Assembly (NCBI GenBank): GCA_032718475.1
Contig: JAUCBJ010001759.1
Coordinates: 1 to 51,234, forward strand
Length of the DNA: 51,234 nucleotides
Reading direction: 5' to 3'
Source: Nemertoderma westbladi
Taxonomy: Eukaryota; Xenacoelomorpha; Nemertodermatida; Nemertodermatidae
Shown piece by piece: positions 12,133 to 25,100 of this stretch (position 1 is its first letter; every line of letters begins with the position of its first letter). A program made the translations under genes and the position numbers. The notes beneath the pieces were generated by a model, which did no database searches, was not told where the DNA came from, and saw only the letters and a program-made list of their open reading frames with translations.

Positions 12133-13080
12133 GTTTATGCTATTATTCGCAACATTCATTCCCCAAGTTTATTCATACAGTAATTGTGTTTGTTATACAT
12201 ACCGTTATAGTTAAACTAACCCCGGTACTACATCAGGGCTGCCCGGCGTAGGTAAAGACTGGAGATTTTATGCTTTGGTCACTCCGGCAGATACCGTGGT
12301 TCTTTTAACTGTTCAAGTATTTTTAACTACTGATTATTTGTTGTACAAGTACTTGTACCTAACTTAGGGTTTAGTGTACAGTGCTTTCCGAAGGTGATTA
12401 GTGTGTAGGCAGTATATTTGTGTTGTAAAGTGGTTAATAGGCACGTTGGTTCTGGTAGACCGCGGTAATTAATCTCTAGGTAGGAACACTCCGTGATACA
12501 TAACGTTGTACCTATAGCGATACGGTTATAGGTCGTCAGGCGGTGGTATTTTCCTATCTGGACAACGCAGTATATTTACTACTACTTATTATTTTCAAAT
12601 ACCGTAGTAACCTGTCCGTTGTAATAACCAGATATTCTAACCCTTTGTTAGGCTGGTTAGTAGACTTCTTGTAAAATTACCCTAAAAATTCGTATTTGTG
12701 TATTTGTAATTAAATTTTTGTGTTTATTTAGAGATTGTAATCTCAACCCGAATTGTACGTAATTTGTAGTATTAAGTAACTTAGGTAAATTAGAATTATT
12801 TGTTTTAGTGTCTAACAAGTAGCACTCCACTGAGAGCGCACAGCTTATGTGTAGTGACTCCCCCAGAAATAATAATATTTATTTCAAACATTGACAAAAC
12901 CCATTTCAACGGGTATATATATTATAAATCAACTCAAACGATTTATAAATAGTAGGCCTGCCATATAACAATTAGGTCTCAATATCAGTTGGACTACTGC
13001 TTAAATAACGGTAATAAAGTAAGTTAAAGTAACCAAGTAACCCTTAAAATTCAGAAATTCAATTATTTAAAATAATTGAC

Positions 13081-13330
13081 ATACCGGTATTCACGATAGG
13101 CTTATTATATTTATTTCTATAAATTTAGGCTGAAATCATACCGGTATTCTGTAATTAATTCTAGTCTGTAATTATACTTATATATACCTTATAAGTGTAA
13201 GCTGTATACCGGTATTCACGATAGGCCTATTATATATAAATTTAGGCTGAAATCATACCAGTATTCTGTAATTAATTCTAGTTACTAATAATACTTATAT
13301 ATACTATAAGCATACCGGTATTCTAATATT
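13081..13330 (+). repeat. Imperfect 106-125-bp tandem duplication with CCGGTATTC
   Basis: ATACCGGTATTC starts units at 13081 and 13206, with a partial third at about 13311. Each full unit also contains AAATTTAGGCTGAAATCATACC and a later TCTGTAATTAATTCTAG. Non-coding, just upstream of the gag start at 13453. Confidence 0.8.
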
Positions 13331-13452
13331 ATATATATATCACGCTACACTCTGACACTGAGTAGCAGTATCGGTAATTAATTACTAGGCTAGCAGTTAA
13401 TGCTGAATTACTAGACTTGCTTAGACTGTAATATAGCAGTAGGCATTCAACT

Positions 13453-15501
13453 GTGCAAACAAACATGTCTGATACTAAGCAGAACCTGTCAGACAGTTTA
13501 TTAGATGTAACTATCTGCGACTCAGATAAGGGTTTAGAACCGTCTACACCTAAGTTCAGTTCACCTGCCACTGTGAGGAAGGTCATCCCTCCAGTAGTAA
13601 TATCAGAACCTAGGCTGGTCCAACATCGTAGGTCTATCATAGGCACTCGAGCTCAGGTCAAGCGGGACCAAGAAGCAGCGGAACAACAACAACCCGCGAG
13701 CCAAGAACTTATTTCTCAGCGGCCTGACAGCTCCAGTAGTGAGGATACTGTAGAGCTGACACCCGAGCGCGGAGCAAAGATGACGGATGCGGTTTATTCG
13801 GATCCCCTTCTCATCCTTCCTGCAGCCGTACTCACTAGGATATTGATCGCGGTGGAAGAACACCAGATCGATTGGGCGAGAAGTCAGCGATCAACTAAAG
13901 ATAGTTATGCGGGATACACAAGGGAAGAACTGAAGTCTATTGTCGAGTCGCAATGGAACTTCCCCGGACCCGGACTCCCGTTTGATTTATCAGAAGCTGC
14001 CTGGGAAGACATACACCGGATGGGAGTAACCAAGGAAACCATCGATCCAGCTGTGTGGAAGAGGTCCGCAGCCGGATACGCACAGGGATTCTTCAGCTCT
14101 ATGGAGCGAGTAAAAGGACAACTGTTTCAACAACCACAAGGACCTCAAGAGCAGGGACAACTGCTTTATCAAGTTAGAGAAAGAATTCTGCGAATCAGAC
14201 TAATCTTATCGGCCTTTGAAGAGGCTTCTAAAAGAAGACAAGACACGTCTTTGCAAGTTGCCGTAAAGACTTGGTTTCAGCGGGTGAGTCTCCAGGTTCA
14301 AGGAACAGCTCAGTGGAAAGCTCAGCTGGAGGAGCGCTCAACCCATGGAGAATCAACAGACGCTACTTTTTCCCAAGTGGAAAGTGAAGCGACGGCAGAG
14401 AAACCGCATAAGAGGGATGCCATTGACATCTATCTGTCAGACTATCAGCGTTTTTTAGGAGATGAAGAGTTGAGGAGAAGGTTAGATGGACTTAGCCCTA
14501 ATAGTGAAGGAGCCCAGCGTGTGTTGGACGCAATTGATGTGGATGGGATAGCTGCGAACCAAGCTAAATTTGATGAAAGTATCCGCATCGCTAAGGTTCA
14601 AGAAGAACAAGTAAAGAAAAAACGTATAGAAGATAGAAAGACAGCGGCAGTGGCAGCAGCAGTGGCAGAGGCAGAAGCGGAAAGAAAAGCGGCAGCAGCA
14701 GTGGCAGCGGCAGAAGCGGAAAGAAAAGCGGCAGTGGCAGTGGCAGTAGCAGAGGCCGAAGCGGAAAGGAAAGCGGCATCGGCAGTGGCAGAGGCCGAAG
14801 CGGAAAGAAAAGCGGCACTGGCAACAGCAGAGGCAGTGGCAGAAGCAGAACGGAGGGCATCTGAAGAGGCAACCCAACTAGAGTTGGAAAATCTTCAAGA
14901 GAGGCAAGACAACTTCAATAAACAGTTAACAGCTAGTAATATGCAGATGATGAGTCGATCTACTCCCAAAAGACAGGGGTATACATCATCTGAGGAAGGC
15001 GATACTACCGATCCTGAAGGCGGAGGAAATCGATCTCGCCTAAGAAGACGTAAAAGAATGTCCCACCATCAGAAATTGCCTGAATTGCCTCCAGCTGTTA
15101 GAAGGCAACTAAATAACACCAACTTAGGTAGTACAGAACCCACAGACCAAATAATTACAATAGAAAGACTCCCTACTATAGTAGATGAGCCTGAAATAAT
15201 TAGGCCTGTTCTTGAAATCACCCCTTCGGTGATAGAGACACCTGTGCTCCCTGAACCTACCTCTAAATTCCCTCTGCACAGCACTAAGCTACCTGTGCCC
15301 AGTAGAACAGCCCATGAGACAGTTCAGGTCCTGGACTCCGAGCGAAATATTCATGATTTGTCGCCCGTTGTCCCTCGTCCGCCCGCTACAACGTTGGCGA
15401 ATCCCGCTTCGGCGGTCGAATGGGTGGATGAGAGACGACGGGGATGGATCTCCTGCTCGGACAGATGCAGGAGACCGTTCAGCAATTCAAGGGCACAGTA
15501 A
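13453..15501 (+). CDS. BEL/Pao gag, N-terminal part (copy B)
   Basis: 682 codons; the start could be the ATG at 13453 or the one at 13465. The N-terminal third is polar. A basic/Gln-rich helical region follows, then residues about 395-500 form an Ala/Glu/Lys-rich coiled coil built from slipped repeats of the AEAERKAA type (DNA about 14640-14860). The C-terminal part is Pro-rich (PTIVDEPEIIRPVLEITPSV). The frame ends at 15501 while the next frame, open from 15432, carries on with QETVQQFKGTVRES and the Gag capsid region. The two probably form one Gag separated by an indel; no slippery heptamer is visible in the 70-bp overlap. Gag of BEL/Pao elements forms cytoplasmic particles. Confidence 0.65.
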   Translation: MQTNMSDTKQNLSDSLLDVTICDSDKGLEPSTPKFSSPATVRKVIPPVVISEPRLVQHRRSIIGTRAQVKRDQEAAEQQQPASQELISQRPDSSSSEDTVELTPERGAKMTDAVYSDPLLILPAAVLTRILIAVEEHQIDWARSQRSTKDSYAGYTREELKSIVESQWNFPGPGLPFDLSEAAWEDIHRMGVTKETIDPAVWKRSAAGYAQGFFSSMERVKGQLFQQPQGPQEQGQLLYQVRERILRIRLILSAFEEASKRRQDTSLQVAVKTWFQRVSLQVQGTAQWKAQLEERSTHGESTDATFSQVESEATAEKPHKRDAIDIYLSDYQRFLGDEELRRRLDGLSPNSEGAQRVLDAIDVDGIAANQAKFDESIRIAKVQEEQVKKKRIEDRKTAAVAAAVAEAEAERKAAAAVAAAEAERKAAVAVAVAEAEAERKAASAVAEAEAERKAALATAEAVAEAERRASEEATQLELENLQERQDNFNKQLTASNMQMMSRSTPKRQGYTSSEEGDTTDPEGGGNRSRLRRRKRMSHHQKLPELPPAVRRQLNNTNLGSTEPTDQIITIERLPTIVDEPEIIRPVLEITPSVIETPVLPEPTSKFPLHSTKLPVPSRTAHETVQVLDSERNIHDLSPVVPRPPATTLANPASAVEWVDERRRGWISCSDRCRRPFSNSRAQ

Positions 15502-18137
15502 GGGAAAGTAGGTTAGAGTTGCAAGAAGTGCAGCAAAGTATTGCGCTAGAACGCGATAAATTAGTAAATACACAAAGGGGTATACCACCACCCCCTGTAA
15601 CAATGTGTCAACCTGTTAGGTCTGAAGTATCTCATGCGCAAGGTGTGGAGCCTACACGCATATATACTGGTAGCGAAGTAGAAACTCCTATAGTGAACCC
15701 TATTAAGGGTAATTATAGACCTGTTGATAATGATATTCCCTATAGACCGGATCATAATCCGAGAAATTTATATACCGATAACTCGATATTAAATAACACG
15801 ATGGCCCAAGAAAGTTTTACGCATCAAATGGCTAGAACCGAAGCCCGGCAAGCGGTAAAGGTGGGAGAGATAGTCAAGTTCAATGGAGATGAGATGAAAT
15901 GGTTACCTTTTAATGAATATTATAAAGATAACATACAGAACTCTGTACTTTCTAATGGAGAGAAACTTAGATTCCTCATCGAGTGCTTGGAAGGATCTCC
16001 CAAGTTAATGGCGTTAAAGTTTATTGGACATCCAGACGGATTAAGACAAGTTTGGGATACACTAAACATCAGGTATGGTAATAGGAATAACATAGCTAAA
16101 TATTTGTATGCAAAATTAATGGCGCCCCGAAAGTTTCTTAGCAGCGGGATTATAGAGTTTTCCGATGAGATTCAGGAGATCTGTAGACAATTAGATTGGC
16201 TAGGTAAGTCTCATGAATACCAGAATTCTATGGTTGTAGGAGCCTTAGCATCTACTTTGCCCAAGGGTGGAGTAGGTACACGCTGGGACAAGAAAGTGTT
16301 ATATATGATGGAACAACAACGACGAGACCCTACCATGGCTGATCTCATGTCATTCTTAGATGGGGAAGAGAAATTACAGCTCCTAAGGCAGTCCAGAGAG
16401 AAGACACCGGAAAACAAGGTAAGTGAGAAACCCGTTTCTAGGAGAAGGGTAATACCAGTTTGTTATACAGACGACGGCGAAAGCCAGGCTTCTCAAGAGG
16501 AAGACAGCGGAAAAGACACTGAAAGATCTTACTATGACAATAAAATCCTAAAGGACGTAAGTAAATTCAAGTCTCGAACCAATGACAGGAGAGAACAGGT
16601 AAGAAAAACTCCTCCTACGTCTCCTAAGAGAATTCATGTAAGAAATCCCGAGGAAAGAACGAACGTGCACCACACAGCACATGTTAAAGTAAGTAACATC
16701 AAGCCCAAATGTGTGCTGTGCGACGGGCCCCACCGTTTAAATGCGTGTGATGAATTCCTGAGGAAATCACTAAAGGATAGACGTGAAGTCATGTGGGATA
16801 AGCGGTTGTGTTATAATTGCCTCAGACGAGGACACCAACGGCGAACCTGTTACTCCGACGCAAGGTGTGCAAAGTGCGGTGCGAAACATCATATCTTGTT
16901 GCACACTGAATTCGAGCGAAATAGTCCGAGTCAGGTGAGTGATTCCGAACTACATGTCCAATTCAGTGATGTGAACGACACTGATCAATCTGAGATGGAA
17001 GGATTCTATACGGACGAGTTCTCCGACGAAAACGAATCCTGTTACATGATAAATACCGCAGTGTATCGAGCACTCACTTATGAAAAAGATACAGAAAGTG
17101 ACCTCACTCTAACTACTTCTGATCGACAACCATCTTGGAAAGCGCCAACTTCCAATGTAGGGATTAGAGAATTTCCTGTGGTACAGATAAGGGTCCACGG
17201 ACCAAAAAGGAGTTATGTAGTGAACGCCCTCCTTGACTCCGGTAGTACAGGAACATTCATCGACAAAGAGCTAGCCGAAGACATATTTGCTGGACAACCC
17301 AAGTTCCGAACTAAGCTAAACATGTCAGGAATTATGCAGGTTTGGAAATCTACAGTAACAGCGGATTATTATGTAGGTGCGTTGTCCACCCCCCAGGACG
17401 AACTAGGAGAACATAGCATAAGGTCAGTGAAAATGGTGGCAATAAAGAACTTCGCTACCACCCAAGTGGAACCTTATAACTGGGATGAGGACGATTTCAC
17501 CCAGCAGTTTGAAATACCTAGATTCAACACCGATTACCCTGGAGTCCAAATACTCATCGGTCAAAATGCGCATGAAGCGCTCGAGACATTGGAGAAACGG
17601 CCTGCTCAACCGCAACCTCTACAAGTTTATGCGGGAAGAACTAGAGTAGGTTGGTACTTTACTGGCCCTTCTCGTAGAACTCTTATGGAAAGATTACCAA
17701 AAGAACAGGTATATCAATTAAGTGAACGGGAAGTGGAGAGCAGTGAAGTTGACGACCCAACTGAGGGAACACCATACTCCTCAGATAATGACGACATCAA
17801 CTCCAATGAAGATCAATGGAGACATTGCCCCGAGACGATCAATCTAGCCGACATCGCTTCCAGAGGAGCAACTCCTCAAGAACTTACAGATACTCCAAAC
17901 CGGTTAGGTGGACCCGACTTCCTAAGTAAAGAAGATGAATGGCCTCCTCAGCTTACCCCGGTGAAGATTAGACAGGCCAAGGGAGCGGAGAAAGTAACAC
18001 AACCACTCAATCGCACAGCTGGTCGTTTATGTTTACCGGAAAGAGACCGAAAACTGTCCGGAAACTATGGAAGGCAAGATACTCTTCCCACGACCACCTC
18101 CCTAATCCAACAAATATCTAGGGACTCCATAACGTAA
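15432..18137 (+). pseudogene. BEL/Pao gag C-part, zinc knuckles, protease and RNase H-like tail; RT deleted (copy B)
   Basis: The frame opens after TGA at 15429 and is uninterrupted to TAA at 18135-18137. The capsid-like DUF1759 region has VKFNGDEMKWLPFNEYYKDN and LDGEEKLQLL. Zinc-binding clusters CVLCDGPHRLNAC, CYNCLRRGHQRRTC and CAKCGAKHH (about 16708-16900) follow, then the protease active site ALLDSGSTGTFID (about 17227-17260) and RTRVGWYFTGP (about 17640). Instead of the RT the frame passes within about 60 codons to WRHCPETINLADIASRGA and GPDFLSKEDEWPP, which in intact BEL/Pao lie after the RT, near RNase H. The RT and most of RNase H are thus missing by an in-frame deletion, and there is no integrase. 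Confidence 0.8.
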
Positions 18138-19185
18138 CAACATACGGAGTGGGTGTGTGACTATATTATTTTATATTTATTTTTATTATTTTATATTATG
18201 TATGTATTATTATGTAATTTTATTATAATCGTTTTCTTTAATTTTATTTAGTAGAATGTTATTTAGTGATTATTTAGTAGATCAGTGCAATATATTAGTG
18301 TTTATTACTTAATTACTTATATATTATATTTAGTGCGACGGCGAGAAATAATTCTTTTTCTCCTTCCTTACTGTCCGTATTACATTACAAATACGTAACT
18401 ACAGTAAGATGACATATCCGTACTTATTAAAGTACAATAAAGCCACTACTATATTCAAGTATTATTGGTAGGCAGAGTATTAGGAATGCAAAGTTCAGAT
18501 CCTCGTGTCTCGGCTAAACCAAGCTCTGGGTAGACCTTGGAAACGACTTGCCTCTTCTCACTGATATTGCTTCTTGCAATATTGCTCTCATACCGTATAT
18601 TAAATAATACATATAGTAGCGTGATGTCCTTTTAACAGTAGCGTATAACGCAAAATAAATCTGTTAAACCCTTTGACCATCTGTAATTCTAGTCGATTAA
18701 GATATCGCGGCACCCACCGATACACTTGAAAGACAAAATTCTAGAATCAGTGGTTAACGTCCCCAGACAAGTTCTGGAATAAACTGGTGCCCATCTTAAA
18801 TATTAATTATTAATATTTACAAAAATCTGTCAAATATCAGATCCTTTAAAATTCTAGTCGATTAAGATATCGTAGCACTTACCGATACTCTTAAAAGGAC
18901 AAAATTCCTAGAATCAAGGATCCAAGTCCCCAGACACGTTCTGGAATAAAATTGTGTCTATTTAACATTAAATAATAAAATTTAAGGGAATAAATTTAAA
19001 TTCAGATATTTCAATGAATTTAATAAATTGTCATTTTATACAATTTATAACATTCCCAAAATTCCATTAATTAATAGATCACGGGAGCGGAGATTCACTC
19101 TATTAAGTGTATTTGTATGCGAGAATCTCCAATGTATAGTCAATAGCCGATAAAATTCATAGAATCATGTATAAAGGGGATATTG
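18138..19185 (+). other. AT-rich tail of the insertion with a 165-bp duplication
   Basis: No coding frame. AATTCTAGTCGATTAAGATA occurs at 18685 and 18850, each followed about 70-90 bp later by CCCCAGACA(A/C)GTTCTGGAATAAA, so a unit of about 165 bp is duplicated in tandem with substitutions. I see no copy of the 10116 start here, so no 3' LTR can be claimed. The stretch ends at the junction with the 26-bp array. Confidence 0.6.
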
Positions 19186-22100
19186 ACCATCGGTTTCTCC
19201 CTCTGGGTTCTACCATCGGTTTCTCCCTCTGGGTTCTACCATCGGTTTCTCCCTCTGGGTTCTACCATCGGTTTCTCCCTCTGGGTTCTACCATCGGTTT
19301 CTCCCTTTGGGTTCTACCATCGGTTTCTCCCTCTGGGTTCTACCATCGGTTTCTCCCTCTGGGTTCTACCATCGGTTTCTCCCTCTGGGTTCTACCATCG
19401 GTTTCTCCCTCTGGGTTCTACCATCGGTTTCTCCCTCTGGGTTCTGCCATCGGTTTCTCCCTCTGGGTTCTACCATCGGTTTCTCCCTCTGGGTTCTACC
19501 ATCGGTTTCTCCCTCTGGGTTCTACCATCGGTTTCTCCCTCTGGGTTCTACCATCTGTTTCTCCCTCTGGGTTCCACCATTGGTTTCTCCCTCTGGGTTC
19601 TGCCATCGGTTTCTCCCTCTGGGTTCTACCATCGGTTTCTCCCTCTGGGTTCTACCATCGGTTTCTCCCTCTGGGTTCTACCATCGGTTTCTCCCTCTGG
19701 GTTCTACCATCGGTTTCTCCCTCTGGGTTCTACCATCGGTTTCTCCCTCTGGGTTCTACCATCGGTTTCTCCCTCTGGGTTCTACCATCGGTTTCTCCCT
19801 CTGGGTTCTACCATCGGTTTCTCCCTCTGGGTTCTACCATCGGTTTCTCCCTCTGGGTTCTACCATCGGTTTCTCCCTCTGGGTTCTACCATCGGTTTCT
19901 CCCTCTGGGTTCTGCCATCGGTTTCTCCCTCTGGGTTCTACCATCGGTTTCTCCCTCTGGGTTCTACCATCGGTTTCTCCCTCTGGGTTCTACCATCGGT
20001 TTCTCCCTCTGGGTTCTACCATCGGTTTCTCCCTCTGGGTTCTACCATCGGTTTCTCCCTCTGGGTTCTACCATCGGTTTCTCCCTCTGGGTTCTACCAT
20101 CGGTTTCTCCCTCTGGGTTCTACCATCGGTTTCTCCCTCTGGGTTCTACCATCGGTTTCTCCCTCTGGGTTCTACCATCGGTTTCTCCCTCTGGGTTCTA
20201 CCATCGGTTTCTCCCTCTGGGTTCTACCATCGGTTTCTCCCTCTGGGTTCTACCATCGGTTTCTCCCTCTGGGTTCTACCATCGGTTTCTCCCTTTGGGT
20301 TCTACCATCGGTTTCTCCCTTTGGGTTCTACCATCGGTTTCTCCCTCTGGGTTCTACCATCGGTTTCTCCCTCTGGGTTCTACCATCGGTTTCTCCCTCT
20401 GGGTTCTACCATCGGTTTCTCCCTCTGGGTTCTACCATCGGTTTCTCCCTCTGGGTTCTACCATCGGTTTCTCCCTCTGGGTTCTACCATCGGTTTCTCC
20501 CTCTGGGTTCTACCATTGGTTTCTCCCTCTGGGTTCTACCATCGGTTTCTCCCGCTGGGTTCTACCATCGGTTTCTCCCTCTGGGTTCTACCATCGGTTT
20601 CTCCCTCTGGGTTCTACCATCGGTTTCTCCCTTTGGGTTCTACCATCGGTTTCTCCCTTTGGGTTCTACCATCGGTTTCTCCCTCTGGGTTCTACCATCG
20701 GTTTCTCCCTCTGGGTTCTACCATCGGTTTCTCCCTCTGGGTTCTACCATCGGTTTCTCCCTCTGGGTTCTACCATCGGTTTCTTCCTCTGGGTTCTACC
20801 ATCGGTTTCTCCCTCTGGGTTCTACCATCTGTTTCTCCCTCTGGGTTCCACCATTGGTTTCTCCCTCTGGGTTCTGCCATCGGTTTCTCCCTCTGGGTTC
20901 TACCATCGGTTTCTCCCTCTGGGTTCTACCATCGGTTTCTCCCTTTGGGTTCTACCATCGGTTTCTCCCTCTGGGTTCCACCATTGGTTTCTCCCTCTGG
21001 GTTCTGCCATCGGTTTCTCCCTCTGGGTTCTCCACCCATCGGTTTCTCCCTCTGGGTTCTACCATCGGTTTCTCCCTCTGGGTTCTACCATCGGTTTCTC
21101 CCTCTGGGTTCTGCCATCGGTTTCTCCCTCTGGGTTCTACCATCGGTTTCTCCCTCTGGGTTCTACCATCGGTTTCTCCCTCTGGGTTCTACCATCGGTT
21201 TCTCCCTCTGGGTTCTACCATCGGTTTCTCCCTCTGGGTTCTACCATCGGTTTCTCCCTCTGGGTTCTACCATCGGTTTCTCCCTCTGGGTTCTACCATC
21301 GGTTTCTCCCTCTGGGTTCTACCATCGGTTTCTCCCTCTGGGTTCTACCATCGGTTTCTCCCTCTGGGTTCTACCATCGGTTTCTCCCTCTGGGTTCTAC
21401 CATCGGTTTCTCCCTCTGGGTTCTACCATCGGTTTCTCCCTCTGGGTTCTACCATCGGTTTCTCCCTCTGGGTTCTACCATCGGTTTCTCCCTCTGGGTT
21501 CTACCATCGGTTTCTCCCTCTGGGTTCTACCATCGGTTTCTCCCTCTGGGTTCTACCATCGGTTTCTCCCTCTGGGTTCTACCATCGGTTTCTCCCTCTG
21601 GGTTCTGCCATCGGTTTCTCCCTCTGGGTTCTACCATCGGTTTCTCCCTCTGGGTTCTACCATCGGTTTCTCCCTCTGGGTTCTACCATCGGTTTCTCCC
21701 TCTGGGTTCTACCATCGGTTTCTCCCTCTGGGTTCTACCATCGGTTTCTCCCTCTGGGTTCTACCATCGGTTTCTCCCTCTGGGTTCTACCATCGGTTTC
21801 TCCCTCTGGGTTCTACCATCGGTTTCTCCCTCTGGGTTCTACCATCGGTTTCTCCCTCTGGGTTCTACCATTGGTTTCTCCCTCTGGGTTCTACCATCGG
21901 TTTCTCCCGCTGGGTTCTACCATCGGTTTCTCCCTCTGGGTTCTACCATCGGTTTCTCCCTCTGGGTTCTACCATCGGTTTCTCCCTTTGGGTTCTACCA
22001 TCGGTTTCTCCCTTTGGGTTCTACCATCGGTTTCTCCCTCTGGGTTCTACCATCGGTTTCTCCCTTTGGGTTCTACCATCGGTTTCTCCCTCTGGGTTCT

Positions 22101-25100
22101 ACCATCGGTTTCTCCCTCTGGGTTCTACCATCGGTTTCTCCCTCTGGGTTCTACCATCGGTTTCTCCCTCTGGGTTCTACCATCGGTTTCTCCCTCTGGG
22201 TTCTACCATTGGTTTCTCCCTCTGGGTTCTACCATCGGTTTCTCCCGCTGGGTTCTACCATCGGTTTCTCCCTCTGGGTTCTACCATCGGTTTCTCCCTC
22301 TGGGTTCTACCATCGGTTTCTCCCTCTGGGTTCTACCATCGGTTTCTCCCTCTGGGTTCTACCATCGGTTTCTCCCTCTGGGTTCTACCATCGGTTTCTC
22401 CCTCTGGGTTCTACCATCGGTTTCTCCCTCTGGGTTCTACCATCGGTTTCTCCCTCTGGGTTCTACCATCGGTTTCTTCCTCTGGGTTCTACCATCTGTT
22501 TCTCCCTCTGGGTTCTACCATCTGTTTCTCCCTCTGGGTTCCACCATTGGTTTCTCCCTCTGGGTTCTGCCATCGGTTTCTCCCTCTGGGTTCTACCATC
22601 GGTTTCTCCCTCTGGGTTCTACCATCGGTTTCTCCCTCTGGGTTCTACCATCGGTTTCTCCCTCTGGGTTCCACCATTGGTTTCTCCCTCTGGGTTCTGC
22701 CATCGGTTTCTCCCTCTGGGTTCTACCATCTGCCATCGGTTTCTCCCTCTGGGTTCTACCATCGGTTTCTCCCTCTGGGTTCTACCATCGGTTTCTCCCT
22801 CTGGGTTCTGCCATCGGTTTCTCCCTCTGGGTTCTACCATCGGTTTCTCCCTCTGGGTTCTACCATCGGTTTCTCCCTCTGGGTTCTACCATCGGTTTCT
22901 CCCTCTGGGTTCTACCATCGGTTTCTCCCTCTGGGTTCTACCATCGGTTTCTCCCTCTGGGTTCTACCATCGGTTTCTCCCTCTGGGTTCTACCATCGGT
23001 TTCTCCCTCTGGGTTCTACCATCGGTTTCTCCCTCTGGGTTCTACCATCGGTTTCTCCCTCTGGGTTCTACCATCGGTTTCTCCCTCTGGGTTCTACCAT
23101 CGGTTTCTCCCTCTGGGTTCTACCATCGGTTTCTCCCTCTGGGTTCTACCATCGGTTTCTCCCTCTGGGTTCTACCATCGGTTTCTCCCTCTGGGTTCTA
23201 CCATCGGTTTCTCCCTCTGGGTTCTACCATCGGTTTCTCCCTCTGGGTTCTACCATCGGTTTCTCCCTCTGGGTTCTACCATCGGTTTCTCCCTCTGGGT
23301 TCTGCCATCGGTTTCTCCCTCTGGGTTCTACCATCGGTTTCTCCCTCTGGGTTCTACCATCGGTTTCTCCCTCTGGGTTCTACCATCGGTTTCTCCCTCT
23401 GGGTTCTACCATCGGTTTCTCCCTCTGGGTTCTACCATCGGTTTCTCCCTCTGGGTTCTACCATCGGTTTCTCCCTCTGGGTTCTACCATCGGTTTCTCC
23501 CTCTGGGTTCTACCATCGGTTTCTCCCTCTGGGTTCTACCATCGGTTTCTCCCTCTGGGTTCTACCATCGGTTTCTCCCTCTGGGTTCTACCATCGGTTT
23601 CTCCCTCTGGGTTCTACCATCGGTTTCTCCCTCTGGGTTCTACCATCGGTTTCTCCCTCTGGGTTCTACCATCGGTTTCTCCCTCTGGGTTCTACCATCG
23701 GTTTCTCCCTCTGGGTTCTACCATCGGTTTCTCCCTCTGGGTTCTACCATCGGTTTCTCCCTCTGGGTTCTACCATCGGTTTCTCCCTCTGGGTTCTACC
23801 ATCGGTTTCTCCCTCTGGGTTCTACCATCGGTTTCTCCCTCTGGGTTCTACCATCGGTTTCTCCCTCTGGGTTCTACCATCGGTTTCTCCCTCTGGGTTC
23901 TACCATCGGTTTCTCCCTCTGGGTTCTACCATCGGTTTCTCCCTCTGGGTTCTACCATCGGTTTCTCCCTCTGGGTTCTACCATCGGTTTCTCCCTCTGG
24001 GTTCTACCATCGGTTTCTCCCTCTGGGTTCTACCATCGGTTTCTCCCTCTGGGTTCTACCATCGGTTTCTCCCTCTGGGTTCTACCATCGGTTTCTCCCT
24101 CTGGGTTCTACCATCGGTTTCTCCCTCTGGGTTCTACCATCGGTTTCTCCCTCTGGGTTCTACCATCGGTTTCTCCCTCTGGGTTCTACCATCGGTTTCT
24201 CCCTCTGGGTTCTACCATCGGTTTCTCCCTCTGGGTTCTACCATCGGTTTCTCCCTCTGGGTTCTACCATCGGTTTCTCCCTCTGGGTTCTACCATCGGT
24301 TTCTCCCTCTGGGTTCTACCATCGGTTTCTCCCTCTGGGTTCTACCATCGGTTTCTCCCTCTGGGTTCTACCATCGGTTTCTCCCTCTGGGTTCTACCAT
24401 CGGTTTCTCCCTCTGGGTTCTACCATCGGTTTCTCCCTCTGGGTTCTACCATCGGTTTCTCCCTCTGGGTTCTACCATCGGTTTCTCCCTCTGGGTTCTA
24501 CCATCGGTTTCTCCCTCTGGGTTCTACCATCGGTTTCTCCCTCTGGGTTCTACCATCGGTTTCTCCCTCTGGGTTCTACCATCGGTTTCTCCCTCTGGGT
24601 TCTACCATCGGTTTCTCCCTCTGGGTTCTACCATCGGTTTCTCCCTCTGGGTTCTACCATCGGTTTCTCCCTCTGGGTTCTACCATCGGTTTCTCCCTCT
24701 GGGTTCTACCATCGGTTTCTCCCTCTGGGTTCTACCATCGGTTTCTCCCTCTGGGTTCTACCATCGGTTTCTCCCTCTGGGTTCTACCATCGGTTTCTCC
24801 CTCTGGGTTCTACCATCGGTTTCTCCCTCTGGGTTCTACCATCGGTTTCTCCCTCTGGGTTCTACCATCGGTTTCTCCCTCTGGGTTCTACCATCGGTTT
24901 CTCCCTCTGGGTTCTACCATCGGTTTCTCCCTCTGGGTTCTACCATCGGTTTCTCCCTCTGGGTTCTACCATCGGTTTCTCCCTCTGGGTTCTACCATCG
25001 GTTTCTCCCTCTGGGTTCTACCATCGGTTTCTCCCTCTGGGTTCTACCATCGGTTTCTCCCTCTGGGTTCTACCATCGGTTTCTCCCTCTGGGTTCTACC

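Larger units (their letters stand above)
10116..13452 (+). other. Leader of BEL/Pao copy B, non-coding
   Basis: About 3.3 kb without a coding frame that I can support. It holds a repeated TTTAGAGGACATAA (about 10217 and 10253), a 292-bp direct tandem duplication and a 125-bp duplication listed separately, and many CCGGTA and TAGGCCTA palindromes. A tRNA-complementary primer binding site was looked for and not recognised. Confidence 0.5.
10116..19185 (+). mobile_element. Insertion carrying BEL/Pao element copy B (internally deleted)
   Basis: The 26-bp array stops at 10115 after CTCTGGGTT and resumes at 19186 with ACCATCGG, so these 9070 bp look like an insertion into a pre-existing array with loss of two bases. 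The insert begins TGTAAAAG, has a long leader with a CCAAT-like motif (about 10391), gag at 13453, protease near 17230 and an RNase H-like tail near 17812. I could not find a matching LTR pair or a clear target duplication, so the boundaries come from the array and not from LTRs. Confidence 0.7.

Noticed and set aside
10116-19185. LTR pair at the ends of the insertion
   Set aside because: I compared 10116-10600 with 18140-19185 by eye and found no direct repeat, so LTRs are not annotated; an alignment could still reveal a diverged pair.
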